Assembly: GCF_000380185.1 (NCBI RefSeq)
Contig: NZ_KB904770.1
Span: forward strand, 1 to 33,848
Direction: 5' to 3'
Origin: Thiofilum flexile DSM 14609
GTDB taxonomy: Bacteria; Pseudomonadota; Gammaproteobacteria; Thiotrichales; Thiotrichaceae
DNA length: 33,848 nt
In this document: positions 1 through 8,416 of the stretch, in pieces
Layout: each line of letters begins with the position of its first letter
Position numbering within the stretch: the first letter of the stretch is position 1
The notes under the pieces: generated by a model
The model's input: the letters and a program-made list of their open reading frames with translations, nothing else
Databases searched by the model: none
Told to the model about the DNA's origin: nothing
Position numbers and translations under genes: made by a program

Positions 1-126
1 AGGGCACTGACGACTACACTCGTGATGACCTCTGCATCACTCATACGGCTGGGTTCTTCGCAGCGCTTTAGGCTCTTTAAAAGGTCGTCACAGACACAAT
101 AGAGCGCTATGATCGTTTCTTCCATG
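1..126 (-). CDS. IS982-like transposase, N-terminal fragment cut by the window edge
   Basis: Reading the minus strand from the ATG at 126-124 gives 42 codons without a stop, beginning MEETIIALYCVCDDLLKSL and continuing with SRMSDAEVITSV. This start resembles the N-terminus of IS982-family DDE transposases, where an 'xxSDAEVxT' segment follows a CDDLLK-like helix. The rest, including the catalytic DDE residues, lies beyond the window. An in-frame stop (MRIV-stop) occurs in the upstream ATG frame, so 126 is the best start. Family assignment is from memory of the N-terminus alone; another DDE family is possible. The gene runs away from trmJ, so it is an insertion next to the conserved block and not part of an operon. 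Confidence 0.65.
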
Positions 127-194
127 AGGCGTTCTCGTTTAAAGGGTTTGTTTTCGTCGATAGACTTTAAACGATCCTCATGGATTTTTCTTTA

Positions 195-211
195 GCTCAC
201 GCAACTTGGGT
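195..211. repeat. Probable terminal inverted repeat of the IS at the window start
   Basis: On the minus strand this reads ACCCAAGTTGCGTGAGC, placed 69 nt upstream of the transposase start and 4 nt beyond the trmJ stop codon. Its position and ACCC start fit an IS end. The other end and any target duplication are outside the window, so this is an inference. Confidence 0.4.
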
Positions 212-215
212 TTTC

Positions 216-971
216 TTATACTCTTGGTCGGAATTTTCGCCCCTGAAATGCAGCCAAGATGCCCCGCAAGATATTCAGCTCACTTTGAGTGAGATGAGTA
301 CGCCCAAATAAACGCCGTAAACGACTCATTAGTAGACGCGGATTGTCAGGATCTAAATAACGAACTTCCACTAAAGTTTGCTCTAGATGCTCATATAACC
401 CCTCTAGCTGCGCTCCCGTTGCTAACGGTTCACCTAATCCCTCTACTTGAACGTTGGGCAACGCATCCAAAGCTCGCACCGCCTGCGAACACTCATAACA
501 ATAGAGCTGAATAGCCGCTGCAATATTGAGCGAGTAATAATCCACTGCCATCGGAATATGGGTGAGATACTGGCACTGTGCTAATTCCTCATTCGTCAGC
601 CCTGTGCGCTCACGCCCAAACACTAAGGCTACTTTTTGCCCTGTGAGTTGTGAGGCCACAAACTCACCACACTCTCGTGCAACTAATTGAGGCCACGCTA
701 AGGAGCGCTCAGAACGCGCACTTGTACCAATGACAATTTGGCAATCCGCAAGTGCTTCATGCAAGGTAGCAGTATGCTTAGCACTCTCTAAAATACTATC
801 CGCCCCTGACGCCATCGCTTTCGTTTGCGGTGAATTAAAATCTTTGGGCTGCACTAGGCGCAAATCACTCACGCCCATGGTTTTCATCGCCCGTGCTGCC
901 GCACCAATATTGCCCGGATGCGAGGTTTGCACCATGACAATACAGAGGTTATCTAGAACTGACATCATCAT
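216..971 (-). CDS. trmJ: tRNA (cytidine/uridine-2'-O-)-methyltransferase TrmJ
   Basis: This 251-residue protein is a SpoU/TrmH-type (SPOUT) methyltransferase that 2'-O-methylates position 32 of tRNA anticodon loops using S-adenosylmethionine. The N-terminus carries the family signature VMVQTSHPGNIGAAARAMKT. The cofactor-knot motifs follow: ALVFGRERTGLTNEE near residue 120 and HIPMAVDYYSLNIAAAIQLY near residue 145. A helical C-terminal extension is typical of TrmJ. The start is one of three consecutive ATG codons directly after the smpB stop codon, so the two genes are probably cotranscribed. The last residues (GRKFRPRV) sit next to an IS end and may not be the ancestral C-terminus. Identification is firm; exact tail is not. 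Confidence 0.93.
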   Translation of the reverse strand: MMMSVLDNLCIVMVQTSHPGNIGAAARAMKTMGVSDLRLVQPKDFNSPQTKAMASGADSILESAKHTATLHEALADCQIVIGTSARSERSLAWPQLVARECGEFVASQLTGQKVALVFGRERTGLTNEELAQCQYLTHIPMAVDYYSLNIAAAIQLYCYECSQAVRALDALPNVQVEGLGEPLATGAQLEGLYEHLEQTLVEVRYLDPDNPRLLMSRLRRLFGRTHLTQSELNILRGILAAFQGRKFRPRV

Positions 972-1457
972 TTAACGGGTACTGTGCTTCATAATACGTT
1001 CTTTCTCGCGCCCCCAATCCCGATTTTTCTCGGTATCGCGCTTATCGTGTTCTTGCTTACCTTTACCTAGACCAATTTCGACTTTTACCCGATTATTTTT
1101 CCAATACATAGCCGTTGGTACGACGGTATAACCTTTACGATCTACCGCTCCCATGAGCTTATCAATTTCACGCCGATGCAAGAGCAATTGGCGGTCTCGA
1201 AACGCATTAGGAATAATGTGGGTCGATGCTGATAATAAAGGAGTGATCAACGCAGCAAATAAATAGGCATTACCATTGCGAAACATCACATAGCTATCTT
1301 GCAATTGTATACGTCCGTCTCGAATACTTTTCACCTCCCAACCTTCTAGTGACACGCCTGCTTCATAGGTACTCTCGATGGAGTAGTTAAAGCGAGCCTG
1401 CTTATTGAGCGCGATAGTATTACTTCCTGAGGAAGATTTTTTCTTTTGTTTAGCCAT
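972..1457 (-). CDS. smpB: SsrA-binding protein SmpB
   Basis: The 161-residue product matches SmpB, the small basic protein that binds tmRNA and delivers it to stalled ribosomes in trans-translation. Visible hallmarks are a Lys-rich start, [20 protein letters not shown], the [20 protein letters not shown] segment, and a basic tail ([19 protein letters not shown]) that enters the decoding site. Length equals that of the E. coli protein to within a residue or two. The stop codon directly abuts the trmJ start. It is divergent from ratA with a 95-bp intergenic region, the arrangement found in many gammaproteobacteria. The tmRNA gene itself is not in the window. Confidence 0.97.
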   Translation of the reverse strand: MAKQKKKSSSGSNTIALNKQARFNYSIESTYEAGVSLEGWEVKSIRDGRIQLQDSYVMFRNGNAYLFAALITPLLSASTHIIPNAFRDRQLLLHRREIDKLMGAVDRKGYTVVPTAMYWKNNRVKVEIGLGKGKQEHDKRDTEKNRDWGREKERIMKHSTR

Positions 1458-1552
1458 TGAGATTGATATGTTTATCTTGACATAAGGAGCCGATAATAAC
1501 GCTATCAGCCTAGAATAGAAACGCCCGATTAACTTAAAAGGAACCTGATTAC

Positions 1553-1990
1553 ATGGCGCAGATTAGCCGCAGTGCTTTAGTCCCTTACAGTTCTGAACAA
1601 ATGTATCGCTTAGTGAATAATATCAATGACTATCCTCTTTTTTTGCCTTGGTGTAGCCGTGCTGAAGAGCATGAGCGTAGTGAGCATGCGGTCAAAGCTA
1701 GTGTGGAAATAGCCAAGGGAGCTATGAATAAAAGCTTCACCACCCGGAATAGTCTAGTTCCTAATCGAAGTATTGAAATGTCCCTAGTCGATGGCCCTTT
1801 TAAGCATTTACATGGCTTTTGGCGCTTTGATGCACTGGATGAGGCAGCCTGTAAGGTCTCCTTTGATCTAGAATTTGAGTTTTCTAATAAGCTAGTAGCC
1901 TTTGCGATTGGCTCTATTTTTAATCAGGTTGCCAACACTTTGGTCGATTCTTTTGTAAAACGAGCACATGAGCTGTATGGAAAAGCCTAA
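1553..1990 (+). CDS. ratA: RatA-type SRPBCC/START-fold protein (Coq10 family)
   Basis: The protein has 145 residues and belongs to the polyketide cyclase/START fold family that includes E. coli RatA and mitochondrial Coq10. Typical segments are [27 protein letters not shown] at the N-terminus, a central [21 protein letters not shown], and a C-terminal helix [19 protein letters not shown]. coli RatA was described as inhibiting 70S ribosome association; Coq10-type relatives bind ubiquinone, so the role here is either. A purine-rich ribosome site (AAAGGAA) lies 8-10 nt before the ATG. The end overlaps the next gene, so the two are translationally coupled. The smpB/ratA/rnfH order is conserved and strengthens the call. 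Confidence 0.9.
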   Translation: MAQISRSALVPYSSEQMYRLVNNINDYPLFLPWCSRAEEHERSEHAVKASVEIAKGAMNKSFTTRNSLVPNRSIEMSLVDGPFKHLHGFWRFDALDEAACKVSFDLEFEFSNKLVAFAIGSIFNQVANTLVDSFVKRAHELYGKA

Positions 1991-2336
1991 CACGTCTAAT
2001 ACAACGCCTACCCTGATTCCTATTGAGGTCATCTATGCTCTGCCTCAGGAACAGGTACTGCTCACCGCTCGTGTACCGGAAGGGAGTACACTAGCTGAAG
2101 GTATTAAAGCGTCTAAAGTATTAGAGCGTTACCCAGAGTTAGCCTTAGATCTAGCTCAACTTAAGGTGGGCATATTTAGCAAGCTCGCTACCCTAGAGAC
2201 GGTATTAAAAGCCCGCGACCGGATTGAAATTTATCGCCCCCTCATTGCTGACCCTAAAGAGGTACGTAAACAACGAGCGGCTGAAGGTAAGAAAATGAAG
2301 CGTGGTAATGCTGACTCAGAAAGCTCGGAAGGCTAA
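1968..2336 (+). CDS. rnfH: RnfH/RatB family ubiquitin-like-fold protein
   Basis: This 122-residue protein matches the UPF0125 family (RnfH, also called RatB), small beta-grasp proteins of uncertain function encoded after ratA. Family features are IPIEVIYALPQEQVLLTARV near the start, VGIFSKLATLETVLKARDRIEIYRPLIADPKEVRKQRA, and a charged low-complexity tail. The start used overlaps the ratA end by 23 nt; a second in-frame ATG at 1977 would reduce the overlap to 14 nt, and the sequence does not decide between them. The stop codon lies inside the stem-loop at 2324-2349, which probably ends this transcript. Confidence 0.88.
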   Translation: MSCMEKPNTSNTTPTLIPIEVIYALPQEQVLLTARVPEGSTLAEGIKASKVLERYPELALDLAQLKVGIFSKLATLETVLKARDRIEIYRPLIADPKEVRKQRAAEGKKMKRGNADSESSEG

Positions 2337-2356
2337 TTAGCCCTCCGAGTACTTTT
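2324..2356 (+). terminator. Intrinsic terminator after rnfH, facing bamE
   Basis: CTCGGA-A-GGCT pairs with AGCC-C-TCCGAG around an AATT loop: ten pairs with a single A/C mismatch. TACTTTT follows. The hairpin spans the rnfH stop codon and lies between convergent rnfH and bamE, so it could serve both strands. Confidence 0.7.
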
Positions 2357-2401
2357 CATATTTTAAAGGTAATGTTATATACTGAGTGCCACACTCAAGA
2401 A

Positions 2402-2716
2402 TTAAGGGTTCATTTGATCTAAGCGTAGATCAGACACGACCCCATTATTGAAAAATACGGTCACACCCTGTTTTTTAGAGGTTTCATTGCCCTGCTTGAG
2501 ATAAAACACATAATCCCAGCGATTTTGATTAAAATCATCTCTTAACAAAGGAGTACCCAGAATCATTTGTACGTCGGAAGGAGACATGCCTCGTTTGACT
2601 TGATTTAACTCTTCTTGTGTGACGATATTGCCCTGCTCAATATCTGCTTTATATAAACTACAGCCACTGAGCAGCAGCATTGCCATACAGGAAGCTAAAA
2701 TGATTGATTTGATCAT
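2402..2716 (-). CDS. bamE: Outer membrane protein assembly factor BamE (SmpA/OmlA lipoprotein)
   Basis: This 104-residue lipoprotein is a subunit of the BAM complex, which folds beta-barrel proteins into the outer membrane. The N-terminus is a lipoprotein signal peptide (hydrophobic stretch then the lipobox LLSGC, Cys at residue 19). The mature part carries the BamE signature: IEQGNIVTQEELNQVKRGMSPSDVQMILGTPL, then FNQNRWDYVFYLK. Length is typical of the compact family members. It is divergent from fur with a roughly 70-bp intergenic region, as in many gammaproteobacteria. Confidence 0.95.
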   Translation of the reverse strand: MIKSIILASCMAMLLLSGCSLYKADIEQGNIVTQEELNQVKRGMSPSDVQMILGTPLLRDDFNQNRWDYVFYLKQGNETSKKQGVTVFFNNGVVSDLRLDQMNP

Positions 2717-2785
2717 GGTAACCTATCTTATCTAGTTAGAACGTAAGCGTTACCATCATAGACTATTCGCCAAGGAGAATGCAGG

Positions 2786-3205
2786 GTGGAAGAGAAAGAT
2801 ATTAAACGCGCCGGATTAAAAATCACCCAACCTCGTCTCAAAATTCTGGAGCTACTCGGTACTGCCTCTGAACGACATATGAGTGCAGAAGAGATATACC
2901 GTCGCCTATTATCGAACCAAGAAGACATTGGTTTGGCGACCGTTTATCGCGTCCTGACTCAATTTGAAGCAGCGGGTTTGATTACTCGCCATCATTTTGA
3001 GGGTACTCAAGCCGTGTTTGAACTCAGTAGTGATGACCATCACGACCACATGGTTTGTAGCAAGACCGGGCGGGTGGTGGAATTTTATGATGAGATTATT
3101 GAGCAACGCCAAAAAGAAATCGCCGCTAAACATGGGTTTAATATTAGTGGGCATTCGTTGATTCTTTATGGCGAGTTTGCCCAAAAAACGGATGAAACCC
3201 AATAA
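2786..3205 (+). CDS. fur: Ferric uptake regulator Fur
   Basis: This 139-residue protein is an iron-responsive repressor. The N-terminal winged helix contains KITQPRLKILELLG and DIGLATVYRVLTQFEAAGLI; the metal/dimer domain contains HHFEGTQAVFEL, then DDHHDHMVCSKTGRVVEF. The usual CxxC zinc pair is reduced to a single Cys after HHDHM and there is no C-terminal Cys pair, a pattern also known from Pseudomonas-type Fur, so structural zinc binding as in E. coli is unlikely. Translation starts at GTG: no ATG fits, and a strong AAGGAG (2772-2777) lies 8 nt before it. Fur proteins usually repress iron uptake genes; no obvious target is in the window. Confidence 0.95.
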   Translation: MEEKDIKRAGLKITQPRLKILELLGTASERHMSAEEIYRRLLSNQEDIGLATVYRVLTQFEAAGLITRHHFEGTQAVFELSSDDHHDHMVCSKTGRVVEFYDEIIEQRQKEIAAKHGFNISGHSLILYGEFAQKTDETQ

Positions 3206-3224
3206 AAAAGGATGATCTTTTTTT
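3204..3224 (+). terminator. Weak AT-rich terminator after fur
   Basis: AAAAAAG pairs with CTTTTTT around a 6-nt loop and continues into a T run. It begins at the fur stop codon. The stem has only one G-C pair, so efficiency is doubtful. Confidence 0.4.
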
Positions 3225-3250
3225 GCATTTCTTGGTGACCACGGTATAAT
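3223..3250 (+). promoter_or_regulatory. Sigma-70-type promoter for rpsU
   Basis: TTGCAT (3223-3228), a 16-bp spacer and a perfect TATAAT (3245-3250) lie 39 nt before the rpsU ATG. This is the strongest promoter-like match noticed in the window and suits a highly expressed ribosomal gene. Confidence 0.65.
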
Positions 3251-3289
3251 CTTGCGTTCACTAAAATCCGTAATTTTTGAAGTGGTACT

Positions 3290-3505
3290 ATGCCAAGCGT
3301 AAAAGTAAGAGAATCAGAGCCATTTGAAGTGGCGCTCCGCCGTTTTAAACGTACTTGTGAAAAAGCAGGTGTCGTTGCCGAAGTTCGTAGCCGCGAATTT
3401 TATGAAAAACCTACAGCGATCCGTAAACGTGAACGCGCTGCTGCCGTCAAACGCAACTTAAAGCGTATTTCTCGTGACCTGAACCGTCGGGTTCGCTTGT
3501 ACTAA
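3290..3505 (+). CDS. rpsU: 30S ribosomal protein S21
   Basis: The 71-residue, strongly basic product is ribosomal protein S21, which sits near the Shine-Dalgarno binding region of the 30S subunit. The sequence [20 protein letters not shown] and the downstream [20 protein letters not shown] are diagnostic, and the length equals that of E. coli S21. It has its own promoter and is followed after 16 nt by the yqeY-like gene, forming the start of the classical rpsU-yqeY macromolecular synthesis cluster; dnaG and rpoD, which often follow, are replaced here by hemE. Confidence 0.97.
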   Translation: MPSVKVRESEPFEVALRRFKRTCEKAGVVAEVRSREFYEKPTAIRKRERAAAVKRNLKRISRDLNRRVRLY

Positions 3506-3521
3506 CTAGAAGTACTCTACC

Positions 3522-3968
3522 ATGTCACTTAAGCTTCAACTGACAGACGACATGAAAGCTGCCATGCGTGCCCATGATAAGGGACGCTTGGGGGCTATTC
3601 GTCTCATTCTTGCTGCCGTCAAACAGCAAGAAGTCGACACTCGCTTAGAACAAAGCGATAGCGATATTATTACCATCCTCACCAAGATGGTAAAACAACG
3701 CCGTGACTCCATTAGCCAATTTACTGCGGCTAATCGCATGGATTTAGTTGCTCAAGAACAAGCTGAGCTAGAGGTCATCCAGACCTATTTACCCCAAGCA
3801 TTGACTGAGGCCGAAGTAGCCACCTTGATTAGCCAAGCGATTCAAGAGACCGGAGCTGCGACTGCTCAGGATATGGGTAAGGTAATGAATTGGCTGAAAC
3901 CCAAAGTACAAGGGCGTACTGATATGGGTAAACTCAGCGGCTTAATTAAAGCTCAACTCAGCGCCTAA
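3522..3968 (+). CDS. GatB/YqeY domain-containing protein
   Basis: The 148-residue protein matches the YqeY family, related to the tail domain of the GatB amidotransferase subunit and thought to contact tRNA. It is almost entirely helical. Characteristic segments are LKLQLTDDMKAAMRAHDKGRLGAIRLILAAVKQQEVD, the central FTAANRMDLVAQEQAELEVIQTYLPQAL, and the C-terminal DMGKVMNWLKPKVQGRTDMGKLSGLIKAQL. Length is normal. Position right after rpsU is the classical one. No enzymatic function has been established for stand-alone YqeY that I can cite. Confidence 0.9.
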   Translation: MSLKLQLTDDMKAAMRAHDKGRLGAIRLILAAVKQQEVDTRLEQSDSDIITILTKMVKQRRDSISQFTAANRMDLVAQEQAELEVIQTYLPQALTEAEVATLISQAIQETGAATAQDMGKVMNWLKPKVQGRTDMGKLSGLIKAQLSA

Positions 3969-4001
3969 CTCCTTTTCGCCTATTAGCCCAGCAGAGGTAT
4001 T

Positions 4002-5066
4002 ATGATGAAACCTATGAATGATCGTTTCTTGCGTGCTCTGCTGCGCCAACCTGTCGATACCACGCCTGTTTGGATTATGCGCCAAGCGGGACGGTATTTA
4101 CCCGAATATCGTGCTACTCGTGCCAAAGCGGGTAGCTTTATGGATTTATGCAAAAATCCAGAGCTGGCTTGTGAAGTAACGCTCCAACCCTTAGAGCGCT
4201 TTGATTTAGACGCCGCTATTTTATTCTCAGATATTCTCACCATACCTGATGCAATGGGTTTGGGATTATATTTTTCTGAAGGTGAAGGCCCACGTTTTGA
4301 ACGTCCGGTACAAACCGAAGCCGCGATTCAAGCCTTAAGTATCCCCGACCCTGAATTAGAATTAGGTTATGTGATGGATGCAGTACGCACCATTCGCAAA
4401 GCCCTCAATAATCAGGTGCCGCTGATTGGTTTTTCTGGTAGCCCGTGGACTCTTGCCACCTATATGGTTGAGGGTAGCTCTAGCAAAGAATTTAGCAAAG
4501 TCAAAGGTTTGCTTTATGACAACCCTAAAGCCATGCACCTACTGTTAGATAAGCTTGCTGATAGTGTAACTAGCTACCTCAATGCTCAAATTGCAGCCGG
4601 TGCGCAAGCAGTCATGATCTTTGATACTTGGGGTGGTACTTTAACGCCGAGTACTTATCGCGAGTTTTCATTGCGCTATATGGAAAAAATCGTTAAGAAC
4701 CTCACGCGTACCGTTAATGGTGTCACTATTCCTGTCACTTTATTTACTAAAGGTGGCATGCAATGGCTAGAAACAATAGCTGCAACAGGTTGTGATGCCT
4801 TAGGGTTAGATTGGACGATTAATATCGGTGAGGCTTATCAACGCGTCGGTAATAAAGTTGCTCTGCAAGGCAATATGGACCCTTGCGTGCTGTATGCCTC
4901 CCCTGAAGTGATTCGTACTCACGTCCAACAAATTATCCACGACTTCCCTGCGCCTACGGGTCATATATTTAATCTAGGGCATGGGATTCATCAACATATT
5001 AACCCTGAGCATGTAAAAGTATTAGTAGATACCGTGCATGAATTAGGCCGAGTCGGTAAAACCTAA
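4002..5066 (+). CDS. hemE: Uroporphyrinogen decarboxylase HemE
   Basis: This 354-residue enzyme, the same length as the E. coli protein, converts uroporphyrinogen III to coproporphyrinogen III by removing four carboxyl groups in heme synthesis. Signatures are [16 protein letters not shown] (substrate-binding Arg residues near the N-terminus), the catalytic Asp region in [21 protein letters not shown], and [16 protein letters not shown]. The C-terminal segment [19 protein letters not shown] is also typical. Two in-frame ATGs open the gene (MMKPMNDRF); the sequence does not strongly favour one. It follows the yqeY-like gene by 33 nt and may share its transcript. A hairpin follows at 5118-5145. 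Confidence 0.97.
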   Translation: MMKPMNDRFLRALLRQPVDTTPVWIMRQAGRYLPEYRATRAKAGSFMDLCKNPELACEVTLQPLERFDLDAAILFSDILTIPDAMGLGLYFSEGEGPRFERPVQTEAAIQALSIPDPELELGYVMDAVRTIRKALNNQVPLIGFSGSPWTLATYMVEGSSSKEFSKVKGLLYDNPKAMHLLLDKLADSVTSYLNAQIAAGAQAVMIFDTWGGTLTPSTYREFSLRYMEKIVKNLTRTVNGVTIPVTLFTKGGMQWLETIAATGCDALGLDWTINIGEAYQRVGNKVALQGNMDPCVLYASPEVIRTHVQQIIHDFPAPTGHIFNLGHGIHQHINPEHVKVLVDTVHELGRVGKT

Positions 5067-5117
5067 ATAGCATTGCAGTTATTTATGCTATGCGTTAAAT
5101 AGCAGGCTAACTAAACT

Positions 5118-5145
5118 AGGGTATTATTTTTATTGATAATACCCT
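5118..5145. terminator. Perfect 10-bp hairpin downstream of hemE
   Basis: AGGGTATTAT and ATAATACCCT form a perfect stem around an 8-nt T-rich loop, 51 nt after the hemE stop. No T run follows, so it may be a weak terminator or an mRNA 3'-end stabiliser. Confidence 0.45.
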
Positions 5146-5423
5146 TATGCAAAAGAAATTACCGCTAAAAATAACTATAACTACCCCCCTATTCTCACTC
5201 TTAGTCTTTTATTGTTCTATTCCCCCCCCTATTATTTAAAGCACCTTCAATACTTCAAAGCGTTATAAAATTTTATAAGTATTCCCCTAGCTTTTAGCCA
5301 CAAAATCTTGTTATATACGCAATACCGCTAGGCTTATTGTGGCTGCAAGCGTTTAGAAATTATGTCTAGACCTCCATCTAGAATACTGTCATTGTTAAAT
5401 AACAAGAGTCCGAGATAGTCACC
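5146..5423. other. Non-coding region upstream of the GH65 gene with several dyads
   Basis: No gene was found here. It contains two similar C-rich strings, one around 5184-5192 and one around 5221-5233, each ending in CTATT. AGCCACAA (5296-5303) and TTGTGGCT (5337-5344) form an inverted repeat that could fold the leader. TTGTTA-AA-TAACAA (5392-5405) lies 18 nt before the start of the next gene, where a repressor operator would be plausible. None of these was matched to a known regulator. Confidence 0.35.
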
Positions 5424-7703
5424 ATGAATCAATCCTCTGCTACCGCCTCTGGTTGGCTTTTACCCGAAACCTCACTGAATGAGGCTACCGAACACTACCG
5501 CAAAAATGAAACCCTCATGGCATTATGTAATGGCTATCTTAGTCTGCGCGGTAGCTTTGAGGAAGAAACTATTCAATTAGGCCATGCTGGCACCTATATG
5601 AATGGTTTTTACGAATTCCATCCTCTGCATTACGGCGAAAAGTTCCCCGGTTACCCCGACAATAGCCAGGTCATGATTAATCTACCTGACCCTAAAAGTG
5701 TTATTCTCACTATTAATGGTCAGACTTTCTCCTTAGATCAGGGTAAAGTGCTCCATTTTGAGCGTCAGTTAGATATTCAAACCGCTACCCTAACCCGCTC
5801 TGTGATTTGGGAAGCTCCTAATGGCAATCAGGTACAAATTGACTCGGTACGTTTTGTTTCTGCCACTCAAAAGCATTTGGCAGGCATGCAATACCAAGTC
5901 AAAGCCTTGAATTTTAGTGGGGCTATTACCTTAGAAAGCCTGATTGCTTTAAATCGCACCAATATCTCACGCGCGGATGATCCACGTATTGGCGTGACCT
6001 TTGATGATGCCATTTGGCGTATTCACAATGTCTACCATGCCGAACAAGTGCTGCAAGTGAGCGGCAAAACCAGTAAATCACAATTAGAATTTCGCTGTAC
6101 TGTGTCTAGTGTATTTTCTGGTGCTCCGCATACTATCGAGTTTACCCAAACCGATAATAAAGCCAGCCTCATTGCCAAGGCCACACTACAACAAGGTGAA
6201 ACCCTCACCTTACACAAATATATGTGCTATGACCGCATGGATATGGATAATCCGGTGAGTTTTGCCCTAGCCATGCAGCAACAAGGGTTTAATACCTTAT
6301 TAGCAGAGCATCAAGCTTGGTGGGCGAATGCTTGGGCGCAGATGGATATTCAAATCGAAGGGGCACAACCTCTACAACAAGCGATTCGCTTTAATATGTT
6401 CCATCTTACTCAATCGGTAGGTAAAGATGGGCAGACTAATATTAGTGCTAAAGGTATGACCGGCGAGGGGTATGAAGGGCATTATTTCTGGGATACAGAA
6501 ATCTATATGATTCCCTTTTTCCTCTATACTCAGCCCGAAATTGCCAAACAGCTATTAATGTTCCGTTATAATACCCTAGAAAAAGCGCGTAGCCGTGCTC
6601 GTGAATTAGGGCATAATAAAGGCGTATTATACCCGTGGCGTACTATTAATGGTGACGAGTGCTCGGCTTATTATCCTGCTGGTACTGCGCAATATCATAT
6701 TAATGCCGATATAGCCTATGCTATACAGCTCTATTATAACGTCACCCAAGATCGTGAGTTTATGGAAAACTACGGTTTAGAAATGTTATTAGAGTTATCC
6801 AATCTATGGATGGTCATGGGCGTATTTGACCCTGAAAAAGATAATGCATTTTGTATTCAAGAAGTTACCGGCCCCGATGAGTATACCTGCCTAGTAAATA
6901 ATAACTTCTATACTAATAGCATGGTTAAGCATCAAATTGGCTTTGCTGTAAAATGCTTAGATCAAAACTTTAAATTAAATGCCAATACTCAAGCATTAGT
7001 AGCGCAATTTGATAAGAAACTTGCCGAGCAGATTGTGGATTCTATCTACTTGCCTTATAGCGAGCGTCTGCAAATCCATATGCAAGATGATGCTTTCTTA
7101 TCGCGTCCAGTATGGGATTTAGCGAATACCCCTCGGAATAAATTCCCGCTCTTAATGCACTATCATCCTCTGACTTTATATCGTCATCAAGTTTGTAAAC
7201 AAGCCGATGTGGTGCTCGCGGAATTATTATTATCCGATCAATTTTCACTAGAGCAAAAACGGCGCGATTTTGATTATTACGCTAAAATTACGACGCATGA
7301 CTCCTCTTTATCAACCTGTATTTATGGCATTTTAGCGTGTGAATTAGGAGATATGGAGCAAAGCTATAATTACTATATAAAAACAGCTCGCACAGACTTA
7401 AATGATTTCCACCATAATGCTAAAGACGGTATTCATGCTGCGAATATGGCTGGCTCTTGGATGGGTGTCGTTTACGGTTTTGCGGGCATGCGTTTAAATC
7501 ATGGCGTATTAAGTTTTGCTCCTCAGCTTCCTAAAGAATGGACGGCCTTTAGCTTCCCCATTCATATTCAAAATAAGAAGCTCACTGTACGCATACAGGC
7601 TGATCAGACCACTTATACCCTAGAGCAAGGCCAAGATTTAGTGATTAATCATAGAGGTAAGCCAGTTACTCTCACCCTAAATCAATCAGTACAACTTGCT
7701 TAA
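5424..7703 (+). CDS. Glycoside hydrolase family 65 disaccharide phosphorylase
   Basis: This 759-residue protein matches GH65 inverting phosphorylases (maltose, trehalose, kojibiose, nigerose types), which split an alpha-glucosyl disaccharide with phosphate into beta-glucose 1-phosphate and glucose. The N-terminal beta-sandwich begins with the family motif LNEATEHYRKNETLMALCNG. The (alpha/alpha)6 catalytic barrel contains GHYFWDTEIYMIPFFLYTQP near residue 355, the general acid Glu486 in VTGPDEYT, and TTHDSSLSTCIYGILACELG near residue 625. There is no signal peptide, so it acts in the cytoplasm on an imported or internal sugar. The substrate cannot be told from sequence by eye. The gene for beta-phosphoglucomutase follows after 17 nt, the standard metabolic partner; no transporter is adjacent. 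Confidence 0.9.
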   Translation: MNQSSATASGWLLPETSLNEATEHYRKNETLMALCNGYLSLRGSFEEETIQLGHAGTYMNGFYEFHPLHYGEKFPGYPDNSQVMINLPDPKSVILTINGQTFSLDQGKVLHFERQLDIQTATLTRSVIWEAPNGNQVQIDSVRFVSATQKHLAGMQYQVKALNFSGAITLESLIALNRTNISRADDPRIGVTFDDAIWRIHNVYHAEQVLQVSGKTSKSQLEFRCTVSSVFSGAPHTIEFTQTDNKASLIAKATLQQGETLTLHKYMCYDRMDMDNPVSFALAMQQQGFNTLLAEHQAWWANAWAQMDIQIEGAQPLQQAIRFNMFHLTQSVGKDGQTNISAKGMTGEGYEGHYFWDTEIYMIPFFLYTQPEIAKQLLMFRYNTLEKARSRARELGHNKGVLYPWRTINGDECSAYYPAGTAQYHINADIAYAIQLYYNVTQDREFMENYGLEMLLELSNLWMVMGVFDPEKDNAFCIQEVTGPDEYTCLVNNNFYTNSMVKHQIGFAVKCLDQNFKLNANTQALVAQFDKKLAEQIVDSIYLPYSERLQIHMQDDAFLSRPVWDLANTPRNKFPLLMHYHPLTLYRHQVCKQADVVLAELLLSDQFSLEQKRRDFDYYAKITTHDSSLSTCIYGILACELGDMEQSYNYYIKTARTDLNDFHHNAKDGIHAANMAGSWMGVVYGFAGMRLNHGVLSFAPQLPKEWTAFSFPIHIQNKKLTVRIQADQTTYTLEQGQDLVINHRGKPVTLTLNQSVQLA

Positions 7704-7720
7704 ATTAATGGATCACTGTT

Positions 7721-8404
7721 ATGAATAAACCAACCGCTTTTATCTTTGACCTCGATGGCGTGATTACCGATACCGCGCATTATCATTTCTTGGCGTGGCA
7801 AGCCTTAGCACAAAGTATTGGTATTGATTTTGATGCCGCCTTTAATGAAAACCTTAAAGGTGTTGGACGCATGGAATCACTAGAGCTGATTTTACAAAAA
7901 GGGAATAAAGCGAATGCTTATACCCTTGTCGAAAAAGAAGCGATGGCGACCCAAAAAAATGAGCACTACAAAGAATTGATTGTCAAAATGACACCCGATG
8001 AAGTGCTGCCTAAAATACCGGAATTATTACAGCGCTTACAACAAAGTCAGGTCAAAATTGGTTTAGCCTCCGCCAGTAAAAATGCTTTTACGGTATTAGG
8101 CTGTCTTAAAATGTTGGGTGACTTTGATTATGTCGCCGATGCTGCCAAGATCCCGAACTCTAAACCCGCACCGGATGTGTTTTTAGATGTTGCCAAACAC
8201 TTTGGCCTAGACAGTAAATATTGCATTGGTGTCGAAGATGCCGCAGCGGGCGTTGAATCGATTCATCGCGCGGGCATGTTTGCGGTAGGTATTGGTGACG
8301 TATCTAGCCTTGGTGAAGCCGATATTTTATTCCCTAATACGGCTGCCATTGATGTAGACGCGATCTATCGTGCTTATGATCAATGGTTTAAACAGCAAGC
8401 ATAG
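7721..8404 (+). CDS. pgmB: Beta-phosphoglucomutase (HAD superfamily)
   Basis: This 227-residue HAD-type enzyme isomerises beta-glucose 1-phosphate to glucose 6-phosphate through a phospho-aspartate. Motif I is FIFDLDGVITDTAHYHFLAW, with nucleophile Asp10 and acid/base Asp12; the following HxxxW is typical of the mutase subgroup. Motif II is the LASASKN stretch, motif III the Lys in NSKPAPDVFL, and motif IV GVEDAAAGVESIHRAGM. It is 17 nt downstream of the GH65 phosphorylase gene, and the pair would feed the released glucose phosphate into glycolysis. The following sequence is the nested palindrome at 8417-8521, which ends in a T run and probably terminates the transcript. Confidence 0.92.
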   Translation: MNKPTAFIFDLDGVITDTAHYHFLAWQALAQSIGIDFDAAFNENLKGVGRMESLELILQKGNKANAYTLVEKEAMATQKNEHYKELIVKMTPDEVLPKIPELLQRLQQSQVKIGLASASKNAFTVLGCLKMLGDFDYVADAAKIPNSKPAPDVFLDVAKHFGLDSKYCIGVEDAAAGVESIHRAGMFAVGIGDVSSLGEADILFPNTAAIDVDAIYRAYDQWFKQQA

Positions 8405-8416
8405 AGGGAACTCTTT

